A stretch of 64,000 nt of DNA from Flavobacteriales bacterium (GTDB lineage: Bacteria; Bacteroidota; Bacteroidia; Flavobacteriales_F; PHOS-HE28), in contig JADKAN010000002.1 of NCBI GenBank assembly GCA_016719225.1, forward strand, positions 310,001 through 374,000, written 5' to 3'. The notes under the pieces are model-generated. The model worked only from the letters and a program-made list of their open reading frames with translations. It had not been told where the DNA came from and did not search any database. Positions 51,114-60,100 of the stretch are shown in pieces (position 1 is the first letter of the stretch; every line of letters begins with the position of its first letter). The position numbers and the translations under genes are program-made.

Positions 51114-51986
51114 TCAGCGTGATTGCTCCAGGATCCTGAAGTCCTCTTTGATGAAGCCCATCTTCTTGTCGAAGAGCGCGGCTTCGTCGCGTGCATACAT
51201 CAGTTCACCCGTGCTGGCGTTGAAAACGCGGCGGAAGCACCACTTTGTCTTGTATTCACCGGTGATCACCACGTCAGCAACGGTGACGTTCGGCGTGCCT
51301 TGGGTCGCAGCGGACATCAGTTGAGGATAGTCCATCAGCTTCACCTCGTGTGTGTAGGTCTCCTTGATGGAGGAAAGGTCCGGCAGGCTCTTGTCGAGTT
51401 GGTCCTTCGCTACCCAGAGTTCCATGTCCTTCACCAAGCGGTTGCGGCTGGCATACAGCCGGTCGGCCGTGGCCTTGTCGGTGATCTTGCCGGTCTCCAC
51501 CTGCTTCATGTAATCCTGGAGGTTCTTTAAATAGACGTTCAACATGGCGCTTCCGCCCTTGTCCATCAGCTCCGCATCGATCATGATGGAAGCGATCTCC
51601 TGTGCCGGCGGCACATTGATCACGGCGTTGTTCTCCACCTTCAACACCTCGCCCTTCTTCATCTTCCAGCCCTGCACCAATGCTAGGAAGGTGGCATCGT
51701 GTTTCTCAGCATCCGTTCTGCGGATCTTCATCAGGTAGGTCTTCGCGGGGTCCACGGGTGTGGTTGCGAGGTCCTGAATGGAGCTGAAGTCCGTGCTGGA
51801 GGTGAATTTCCAGTTAGCCTTGACCGCGCTCATCATATCGCGGTTGAAAGGCGGATCAGCGGCATCACGAGCAACAATGGTGGTGGAGCTTTTAGCGGCT
51901 TCCACAGCCTTCTTGTCGAAAGTGCCATACTGGGCTTGGGCTGATACGGATAGGGCGACTGCGGTCAGGATGAGGGCGTTGCGCAT
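51114..51986 (-). CDS. secreted protein of unknown function
   Basis: 290 residues with signal peptide MRNALILTAVALSVSAQAQ. The mature part is soluble, with AKTYLMKIRRTDAEKHDATF, NVYLKNLQDYMKQVETGKIT and FRRVFNASTGELMYARDEAA. I recognise no domain. The frame opens at 52088, but that leader is antisense to the upstream gap and lacks a signal sequence, so 51986 is used. Probably periplasmic. Confidence 0.7.
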   Translation of the reverse strand: MRNALILTAVALSVSAQAQYGTFDKKAVEAAKSSTTIVARDAADPPFNRDMMSAVKANWKFTSSTDFSSIQDLATTPVDPAKTYLMKIRRTDAEKHDATFLALVQGWKMKKGEVLKVENNAVINVPPAQEIASIMIDAELMDKGGSAMLNVYLKNLQDYMKQVETGKITDKATADRLYASRNRLVKDMELWVAKDQLDKSLPDLSSIKETYTHEVKLMDYPQLMSAATQGTPNVTVADVVITGEYKTKWCFRRVFNASTGELMYARDEAALFDKKMGFIKEDFRILEQSR

Positions 51987-52121
51987 GGATCGTTTTTGCA
52001 ATTCAAGTTGGGACGGAACACCCCTAACGTTATCCCATCGGGAGACTTGTTCGGATGCCTGTAGATTCTTCGGCGAAAATAGTGCCAAGCCATCCCGACC
52101 TTTACGGGATCAGCGATCGCC

Positions 52122-52496
52122 ATGCACGAAGGACTGTCGAAAAATGAGCCTGAAGATGATGGGGGCGGCGGCCTTCGCAAGCGTCTGGATGAAGCCGTGA
52201 TACTCCAAGCCACCGTTGTGCAGTTGCGCAAGGATCTCCGGGAGGACGCCTTGGAATTGCCCAAAGTGGGCGAAAGTGCCTTTGAGGAATTGCGTGCACA
52301 AGTGCTGGCAGTGGTCCTGGAGCGGGAGCGGGAAGGCGCCCATGCCTTCGGGTTGGTGGTGAACCGCGTGGATCTCACTGAGCGCCAGATGAGTTCGGCC
52401 ATGGCAGGTGGGGGGCTCAACGGTCTTTCGGGTGCCATTGTGCTGCGTTGCTTGCAGAAAGTACTAAGCCGCATGCGATTTGCCGGGTTGGTCTGA
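52122..52496 (+). CDS. small protein of unknown function
   Basis: 124 residues (MHEGLSKNEPEDDGGGGLRK...), helix-rich, with ELPKVGESAFEELRAQVLAV, VVNRVDLTERQM and IVLRCLQKVLSRMRF. No family recognised and no TM segment. Composition and codon use look protein-coding, but the frame partly overlaps an antisense ORF, so some doubt remains. It ends about 100 bp before sucA. Confidence 0.55.
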   Translation: MHEGLSKNEPEDDGGGGLRKRLDEAVILQATVVQLRKDLREDALELPKVGESAFEELRAQVLAVVLEREREGAHAFGLVVNRVDLTERQMSSAMAGGGLNGLSGAIVLRCLQKVLSRMRFAGLV

Positions 52497-52563
52497 ACCA
52501 GCGGGTCAGTGGAGGGGTGAACAACAGGCCCCTTTCCCCCGTACCAGTGCGCGGAACCGTGGC

Positions 52564-52571
52564 TACCTTTG
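52564..52571 (+). promoter_or_regulatory. -7 element TACCTTTG before sucA
   Basis: An exact TAnnTTTG match 23 bp before the ATG at 52595, supporting that start rather than the upstream in-frame extension. No clear -33 TTG is seen. Confidence 0.45.
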
Positions 52572-52594
52572 CTGCCCGGTCCTTTTTCCCGGCC

Positions 52595-55429
52595 ATGGAC
52601 AAGAACACTTTCCTCAGCAATCTCGACCCTGCCGCTATCGACGGCGTCTATCAGCAGTACAAGGCGGACCCCGGTTCCGTGACCCCTGATTGGGCGCGGT
52701 TCTTTGAGGGCTTCGAGCTTGCGCGCGGCCTTTTCCCCGAGCTTCCGGGCCAGGTGCCTACCGCAAGTGGCATCGACTTGGGTCCGAGCAATGAGAATAT
52801 GGCCAAGGAATTCAAGGTGATCGCCTTGATCAATGGGTTTCGCGAGCGTGGCCACTTGTTCACTCGCACCAACCCGGTGCGCGAGCGTCGCAGCTACAAT
52901 CCCCCTTTGGACCTGGCCTATTTCGGGCTTTCCGACGGCGATCTGGGGACCGAGTTCGAAGCGGGTTCGGAACTCGGTATCGGAAAGGCCACCTTGGCCG
53001 TGATCCTCGATCATTTGAAGACCACGTATTGCCAAAGCATCGGTGTGGAGTACAAACAGATCCGTAAGGTGGACCGAGTGCAGTGGCTACAGGAGCGGAT
53101 GGAGAAGGACCGCAATACGCCGAACTTCGATCTTGCGGAAAAGAAAGAGATCCTGCGGAAACTGGATCAGGCCGTGGTTTTCGAACGCTTCCTCGGCAAG
53201 AAATTCATCGGCCAAAAGCGTTTCAGCTTGGAAGGTGGTGAATCGCTCATTCCCGCATTGGATACCATCATCGAGCATGGTGCTGACGTTCATGGCATTA
53301 ATGACGTGGTGGTCGGCATGGCCCATCGCGGTCGCTTGAACGTCCTGGCGAACACGTTCAATAAGACCTACGATTCCATTTTTGCCGACTTCGAGGGCAG
53401 GGATTTCGCCGACAGCTTCGTGGAAGGCGACGTGAAGTACCACATGGGCTTCAATAGTTGCATCGTGACCAACAAGGGTAAGGGTGTAAACCTGATCCTT
53501 TGTCCGAATCCCAGCCATTTGGAAAGTGTAGGACCGGTGATGCAGGGCATTTCGCGTGCGCTGATCGAGAAGGACCACGACTTCAGAACGGACAAACTGT
53601 GCCCGGTGATCATCCACGGTGACGCGGCTATAGCCGGCCAAGGCGTGGTTTATGAACTGGTGCAGATGGCGGGCCTGAAGCCTTACAGCACCGGTGGCAC
53701 CTTGCATGTAGTGGTGAACAACCAAGTGGGCTTCACCACCAACTACATCGACGGGCGCACCAGTACCTACTGCACCGACGTTGCCAAAGTGACGCAATGC
53801 CCCGTATTCCACGTGAACGGGGATGATGCGGAAGCCGTGTGCCACGTAATGAAGCTCGCACTGGACTTCCGGCAGCGCTTCCATGCCGACGTTTTCATCG
53901 ATCTGCTGGGCTACCGCAGGCACGGGCACAACGAGGGTGACGAACCCAAATTCACCCAACCTATCCTTTACAAGGCCATCGCCACGCACAAGGATCCGCG
54001 CGCCATCTACAGTGAAAAACTGCAAGCCAGCGGCGCGATCGAGGCCAGCCTTGCGGAAGAGATGGAAGCCGACTTCAATAACATGCTGCAGGAGCGCTTG
54101 GCGGAATCCAAGGAACTGCCCAAAGCGGTGATCACTTCCTTTCTCGCAGACCATTGGGAAGGCTATGAACGCGCCAATGATGCCGATCTTGAAAGTTCAC
54201 CGGCAACAGGGGTGAAGAAGAAGTTGTTGCTGGACATTGCGGCGAAGCTTGTGGAGATCCCCAAGGGTAAAAAGTTCTTCAACAAGCTGGAACGCATCCT
54301 GCAGGAGCGCGCCAAAATGGTGGAGGAGGATCGCCTCGATTGGGGCATGGGCGAACTGCTCGCTTACGGAACGCTCCTTTGCGAAGGCCATTCCGTGCGC
54401 CTCACCGGCCAGGATGTGGAACGGGGCACCTTCAGCCATCGCCACGCGGTGATCAAGGTGGAGGACAGTGAGGAGGAATACATCCCTTTGAAGCACTTGC
54501 AGAAGGATCAGGCCCTCGTGCAGATCTACAATTCGCCATTGAACGAGTACGCGGTGCTGGGCTATGAATACGGCTACGCTTTCACCACACCGGCAAGCCT
54601 GACCTTGTGGGAAGCCCAGTTCGGCGACTTCGTGAACGGTGCGCAGATCATCATTGATCAATACATCAGTGCTGCGGAAGAGAAATGGAACGCCATGAAC
54701 GGCTTGGTGATGTTGTTGCCACACGGCTACGAAGGCCAAGGTGCGGAACACAGCAGCGCACGCATGGAACGCTTCCTGCAGCAATGCGCCGACGCCAACA
54801 TGATCCTGGCCAACCCCACCACGCCAGCGAATTTCTTCCACCTGCTGCGCCGCCAATTGACCTGGAATTTCCGGAAGCCGCTCATCGTGTTCACGCCGAA
54901 GAGCTTATTGCGCCACCCCAAATGCGTCAGCGCTGTGGACGAGTTCACCAAAGGAGCCTTCCAAGAAGTGATCGATGACCCAAAAGCCGACCCGGAACAG
55001 GTGAAGACGCTGATCCTTTGCCAAGGCAAGCTGTACTATGAGCTGCTGGAACGCCAAGAGGAATTGAAAGCGGACGATGTGGCGATCGTGCGCGTAGAGC
55101 AACTGCATCCGTTGCCGGAACCGCAGCTTGCGGCCATCTTCGCGCGTTACACCAACGTGGAGCAAGTCCGCTGGGTGCAGGAAGAGCCGGAGAACATGGG
55201 CGCGTGGCCGTACATGTTCAGGCACCTGCACAAAGTGAACGGCGCACCGGCGGTGGAAGCCCTGCATTTCGTGGCACGCCATGCCAGCGGAGCGCCGGCC
55301 ACGGGCAGTGGCGTTCGCAGCGCCATGCAGCAAAAGAGGATCCTTGAAGAAGCATTCGCGGATCGGCCTTCCGCGAACAACGAGAAAAAAGCAAAGGTTA
55401 AAGTCAGGCTGAATAGTTGTCAGTTGTAA
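52595..55429 (+). CDS. sucA: 2-oxoglutarate dehydrogenase E1 component
   Basis: 944-residue thiamine-dependent E1 subunit of the TCA-cycle complex, decarboxylating 2-oxoglutarate onto the lipoyl group of SucB. Blocks: NTFLSNLDPAAIDGVYQQYK, RFSLEGGESLIPALD, GMAHRGRLNVLANTF, VIIHGDAAIAGQGVVYELVQ, FIDLLGYRRHGHNEGDEPKF, RHAVIKVEDSEEEYIPL and LLPHGYEGQGAEHSSARMER. Normal length. The frame extends to 52448 but the TACCTTTG element and homology place the start at 52595. The last residues (VRLNSCQL) are encoded by a repeat of the GTTGTCAGTTGT family, so the native C-terminus has been altered by a few residues. sucB follows after 94 bp. Confidence 0.95.
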   Translation: MDKNTFLSNLDPAAIDGVYQQYKADPGSVTPDWARFFEGFELARGLFPELPGQVPTASGIDLGPSNENMAKEFKVIALINGFRERGHLFTRTNPVRERRSYNPPLDLAYFGLSDGDLGTEFEAGSELGIGKATLAVILDHLKTTYCQSIGVEYKQIRKVDRVQWLQERMEKDRNTPNFDLAEKKEILRKLDQAVVFERFLGKKFIGQKRFSLEGGESLIPALDTIIEHGADVHGINDVVVGMAHRGRLNVLANTFNKTYDSIFADFEGRDFADSFVEGDVKYHMGFNSCIVTNKGKGVNLILCPNPSHLESVGPVMQGISRALIEKDHDFRTDKLCPVIIHGDAAIAGQGVVYELVQMAGLKPYSTGGTLHVVVNNQVGFTTNYIDGRTSTYCTDVAKVTQCPVFHVNGDDAEAVCHVMKLALDFRQRFHADVFIDLLGYRRHGHNEGDEPKFTQPILYKAIATHKDPRAIYSEKLQASGAIEASLAEEMEADFNNMLQERLAESKELPKAVITSFLADHWEGYERANDADLESSPATGVKKKLLLDIAAKLVEIPKGKKFFNKLERILQERAKMVEEDRLDWGMGELLAYGTLLCEGHSVRLTGQDVERGTFSHRHAVIKVEDSEEEYIPLKHLQKDQALVQIYNSPLNEYAVLGYEYGYAFTTPASLTLWEAQFGDFVNGAQIIIDQYISAAEEKWNAMNGLVMLLPHGYEGQGAEHSSARMERFLQQCADANMILANPTTPANFFHLLRRQLTWNFRKPLIVFTPKSLLRHPKCVSAVDEFTKGAFQEVIDDPKADPEQVKTLILCQGKLYYELLERQEELKADDVAIVRVEQLHPLPEPQLAAIFARYTNVEQVRWVQEEPENMGAWPYMFRHLHKVNGAPAVEALHFVARHASGAPATGSGVRSAMQQKRILEEAFADRPSANNEKKAKVKVRLNSCQL

Positions 55430-55503
55430 GGCGTAACGCGCCTTCGCAGTCACCATCCACCGAACGCAATCTCTATCCTCTGTGCCTCTGTGGTGAATTT
55501 TTC
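55412..55503 (+). repeat. composite intergenic repeat in the sucA-sucB gap
   Basis: AATAGTTGTCAGTTGTAAGG (55412-55431) spans the sucA stop, followed at about 55476-55503 by TCCTCTGTGCCTCTGTGGTG and AATTTTTC, an inverted CACCACAGAGGCAC copy. Same order and orientation as in the menD-menB gap. Confidence 0.6.
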
Positions 55504-55523
55504 CACATATCTCCGATACCCAA

Positions 55524-56834
55524 ATGGCCAACATTGAAGTAAAAGTCCCCAGCCCCGGCGAAAGCATCAGTGAAGTGCGCATTGCACAATGGTTGGTGGC
55601 CGATGGCGATGTTGTGAAGAAGGACCAGGTGATCGCCGAGATCGACAGCGATAAGGCCACGTTGGAACTGAGCGCGGAGGAGGGCGGCAAGATCAGCTTG
55701 TTGGCCAAGGCTGATGAAACGGTGAACGTGGGCGACGTGGTGGCCAAGATCGATACCAGCGTAAAGCCTGCAGAGGGGGAGAAGAAGGAAGTGAAAGAAG
55801 AAAAAGCAGCGAAGGAGGATGGTAAAGAGGTGAAGGGCGCGAAGGAGGGGAACGAGGTAAAGGAGGAGAAGGAAGTAAAGCAGGAGAAGGGGGAGAAGGA
55901 AGAGCAAGAGAAGAAAGCGAAAGAGGAACCTGCCACAGCTGCCCATGCTACTCCCGTCGCCAAGGCCGTGATGGCCGAAAAGGGCATCGCCAGCGACAAG
56001 GTGAAAGGCACGGGTCCGAACGGTCGCATCACACGTGGTGACGTGGAAGCTTACATCGCCGGAGGAATGTCGGTCGACACGATCATGAACGGCTGGGGCG
56101 GTAGCCGCAATAGCAGCCGCACCAAGATGAGCACCCTGCGCAAGAAGGTAGGGGAGCGACTGGTGAGCGTGAAGAACGAGACCGCCATGCTCACCACCTT
56201 CAACGAGGTGGATATGAGCGCGGTGATGGCCGTGCGCGACAAGTACAAGGATAAATTCAAGGAGAAGCACGGGGTGGGCCTGGGCTTCATGTCGTTCTTC
56301 ACCAAGGCGGTGACCGAGGCGCTGCGCCTGTTCCCCAATGTGAACGCGCAACTTGACGGCGAAGAGGTGATCAACTTCGATTATGCGGATATCGGTATCG
56401 CTGTGAGCTCGCCAAAAGGCCTGATGGTGCCTGTGGTGCGCAACGCTGAGCAGATGAGCTTGGCCGAGATCGAAGGCGCGATCAAGGAGCTTGCGATCAA
56501 AGCGCGTGATGGCAAGTTGAGCCTTGCGGAAATGACCGGTGGCACCTTCACCATCACCAATGGGGGTGTTTTCGGTAGCATGCTTAGCACGCCGATCATC
56601 AATCCACCGCAGAGTGCGATCCTGGGCATGCACAACATCGTGGAACGGCCGGTCGCTGTGAATGGCCAAGTGGTGATCCGGCCTGTGATGTACGTGGCAC
56701 TAAGCTATGACCACCGCATCATTGACGGCAAGGAGAGCGTGAGCTTTCTTTACAAGGTGAAAGAGATGCTGGAAGATCCCGCAAAGCTGGTGCTCGGCGG
56801 GAAGGATCCGGGGGCTGTGCTGGCCGGACTCTGA
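55524..56834 (+). CDS. sucB: dihydrolipoyllysine succinyltransferase (E2 of 2-oxoglutarate dehydrogenase)
   Basis: 436 residues. N-terminal lipoyl domain (VKVPSPGESISEVRIAQWLV, lipoylated Lys in EIDSDKATLEL, about 40-50), a highly charged Lys/Glu linker (about 83-135), an E3-binding domain (TPVAKAVMAEKGIASDKVKG, GPNGRITRGDVEAYI), and the catalytic domain with FNEVDMSAVMAVRDKYKDKF and the HxxxDG motif in YDHRIIDGKESV. Transfers succinyl to CoA. The charged linker is unusually long and repetitive. Intact and coupled functionally with sucA. Confidence 0.95.
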   Translation: MANIEVKVPSPGESISEVRIAQWLVADGDVVKKDQVIAEIDSDKATLELSAEEGGKISLLAKADETVNVGDVVAKIDTSVKPAEGEKKEVKEEKAAKEDGKEVKGAKEGNEVKEEKEVKQEKGEKEEQEKKAKEEPATAAHATPVAKAVMAEKGIASDKVKGTGPNGRITRGDVEAYIAGGMSVDTIMNGWGGSRNSSRTKMSTLRKKVGERLVSVKNETAMLTTFNEVDMSAVMAVRDKYKDKFKEKHGVGLGFMSFFTKAVTEALRLFPNVNAQLDGEEVINFDYADIGIAVSSPKGLMVPVVRNAEQMSLAEIEGAIKELAIKARDGKLSLAEMTGGTFTITNGGVFGSMLSTPIINPPQSAILGMHNIVERPVAVNGQVVIRPVMYVALSYDHRIIDGKESVSFLYKVKEMLEDPAKLVLGGKDPGAVLAGL

Positions 56835-56870
56835 AGCTCTTCGACCGGCCCATTTCGCGCCGTGGACTAG

Positions 56871-56903
56871 CGTCCAAGAACATTGTCAGTCTGTTTTTGG
56901 ACG
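56871..56903 (+). other. stem-loop after sucB
   Basis: CGTCCAAGAACA (56871-56882) pairs with 56892-56903 (11 Watson-Crick pairs and one G-T), 9-base loop. It lies 37 bp past the sucB stop and has no T-run, so a terminator assignment is only tentative. The rest of 56835-57184 has nothing recognised. Confidence 0.4.
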
Positions 56904-57184
56904 TGGCCGTAAGGTGGCTTCCAACTACCGAACGTCCCGAAGGGCATTTGGCTTTCCAATACTGCTGTCCAACACGGTCTTGTTGACAAAAGCGCGGACC
57001 CATCACCGGGGCCAGCCATCCGGTGCGGGTATGTTTGGCGCGGTGGTCTGCGTCCGGGAAAGGCGTGCGGAATGTCGTAAGGGTTCATTCGGAACACTTC
57101 AGGCAAGCCGGGTACAAGCGGAAATGAAACCGTTGTGCTGCTTCTCCGGCATCTACTGAACGGCCATCCATTTATTGTCGCCAC

Positions 57185-60100
57185 ATGGCTGAACACATAC
57201 GCGCAGGAAAATCATACGGGAATAAAGGCCGCATCGTTCTGCGGTCGGTCCGCTCCTTCTTCCGCAACGCCGCACTGGTGCTTGCGCCGCTGTTGTTCTG
57301 GCAAGCCGGGGCACAGGCCTCGCACGCGCTTGGAGGCGAACTGAGCTATGTGTGCTTGGGCAATAGCCAGTACAAGGTGACCTTGAATTTTTACCGGGAT
57401 TGCAACGGTGTGGCCGCGCCGACCAATTGCAACAACGGGTTGCTGTTCCATGTGCGTTCGGTGCAATGCGTGGGCAACTTCGACATGTGCTTCAGCCCGA
57501 ACCCAACGGTGCAGATCATTACGCCGATCTGCCCCACGGAAACGGACCGCTGCGTGAGCGCCAGCGGGACCTACGGAGTGGAGAAATACACCTATACCGC
57601 GATCGTTGACCTTTCTGACTATGCCGGTTGCGGCGGAACGGATTGGGTTTTCTACTGGTCCATCTGCTGCCGGAACAACGCCATCACTTCCTTGAACGAT
57701 CCGGGGAACAGGGAACTTTACCTGGATGCGAAGCTGAACAACACAGCGGGCCTGTGCAACAGTTCGCCCAGCTTCACCAACTCCCCGGCTGCGTATTACT
57801 GCCTCGGCGAACAGATCAATTACAACCCCGGCGCGGTGGATGCTGACGGCGACTCGTTGGCCTATGCCTTGATCCAAGCGCGCACCACGAACGGCACCCC
57901 GATCCCCTACCAGACGGGCTATTCCTTCGCGCAACCCATCCGAAATGCGGGCGGGGCGAATGCCGTGACGCTGAACCCACAGACGGGTACCGTTACGGTG
58001 ACACCGAACGTGCTGCAAGTAGCAGTGGTGACCTATCAGGTGAAAGAGTACCGGAACGGGGTCCTTGTGGGCACGATCACGCGTGACGTTCAATTCGTGG
58101 TCCGTCCATGCGCAGGAAACTCGCCACCGGTGGCTACCGGTGTGAATGGCACCAGCTCTTACACCTTACAGGTATGTGCGGGCACCCCCGTGTCCTTCAC
58201 GGTGAACAGTAGCGATCCCAACGCGGGCCAGATCGTTACCATGAACTGGAACAGCGGCATTCCCGGTGGCACGTTCACAACCTCCGGAAGTCCATTCCCC
58301 ACGGGCACCTTCACTTGGACGCCCACTGCTGCGGACATCGGCAACAACACGTTCACGGTGCATGTGCAGGACAATGGATGCCCGATCGTTGCGTCCAACG
58401 ATTACGGTTACACGATACAAGTGACACCGCCGAACACCCCGGCCAATGCGGGTGTGGACTTTTCCGTTTGCGGCTCCAGCGCCACATTGGCGGGAGTGTT
58501 GCCTTATCCGCAGGTGCAAGGCACGTGGACGGTGGTCAACGGTAGTGGGACCTTCGCCAACAACCATTCGCCCACCAGCACGGTAACGGGCCTTTCACAA
58601 GGAGTGAACACATTCCAGTGGAGCGTGAATTACCTGACCTGCGGCACGCAGACGGACCAAGTACAGGTAACGAGCTTCAACCCGGCGCAACCCGCTGCAA
58701 CGGCCGGAGCGGACCAGCAGCTGTGCCTGCCCACGAACTCGGCAACATTGGCCGGCAACACCGCCGTGGCCCCGGCTACGGGCGTATGGTCCGTGATCAC
58801 GGGCACCGGCACTTTCGCCAATGCGAACGCGCCCACGACCACTGTGTCCGGGCTTGGGGTGGGACAGAACAAATTCCGCTGGACCATCAACAACGGGCCG
58901 TGCGGCACACCGACGTTGGACGAAGTCATCATCACCGTGTACAACAACAACCAGGCAGCGGCGAGCGCGGGCCCGGATATCAGCATCTGTACCCCGGCGA
59001 GCAGCGTTACGATGAACGCCAACACGGCCACGACACCGGCCACTGGACAATGGAGCTTGATCAGCGGCAGCGGTGTTATCACCACCCCATCCCTTCGGAA
59101 CACCACCATCACAGGCCTTCCCGTTGGCGTACACGTATTCCGATGGACCATCAGTAACGGGCCTTGCACGCCGGGTACCACATCGGATGATGTCACGGTG
59201 ACCGTATACAATGCCAGCAGCCCCAACGCCAATGCCGGAGCGGATCAACAGGTCTGCAGTCCCGGCACGGCCACGCTCACCGGCAGCGTCCCCATCTTCC
59301 CAGCGACGGGACAGTGGACCTTGGTGAACGGCAACGGTACCATCACTTCGCCTACTTCGCCCACCACCACGGTGACGGCCCTGAGCATCGGCACCAGCAC
59401 TTTCCAATGGACGGTGAACAACGGCCCATGCGCGAACGGTACTACGAATGACCAGGTCGTGGTGCTCACCTTCGACCCCACGGTGAGCGGCGCCAATGCC
59501 GGCTTGGACCAGTCCTATTGCACGCCGACGAGCACCACCACGCTTGCCGCCAATGCACCTCCGACACCCGCACAGGGAACATGGAGCTTAGTAAGCGGTA
59601 CCGGGTTGATCGCCTCGGTGAACAGCGCGAACAGCTCCGTCTCCGGCCTAACGGTGGGTGAGAACAAGTTCCGTTGGACGGTGAGCAATGGGCCTTGTCC
59701 GGTGAATCCACCCTCGGATGAAGTATCCATCTTCATCTATGATGCAAGTGCTCCGGTGGCCAATGCTGGTCCGGATCAGCAGCTCTGCACGCCAGCCACC
59801 AGCACAACGCTCGTAGGCAACAGCGCGGTGTTCCCTGCAACGGGCATATGGACCTTGGTGAGCGGCACCGGCACCTTTGCCAATGCGAGCAACCCCGGCA
59901 CAACTGTAAGCGGGCTATCGGTAGGGGTGAACACCTTCCGCTGGACGTTGACCAATGGACCTTGTGCCAATCCGGTGACGCAGGATGAAGTCTCGATCAC
60001 GGTCTTCAACGCCGCGAACCCGATAGCGGATGCCGGACCCAACCAGGAACTGTGCACGCCGACCTTGACGGCAACGCTGAGCGGGAGTAGCCTGATCCCG

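Noticed and set aside
52448..52594. Upstream in-frame extension of sucA
   Set aside because: No family similarity, and a TACCTTTG promoter element lies inside it.
51965..53035. Minus-strand ORF across the small unknown gene and the start of sucA
   Set aside because: It runs antisense into the conserved sucA start and has no homology-like motif.
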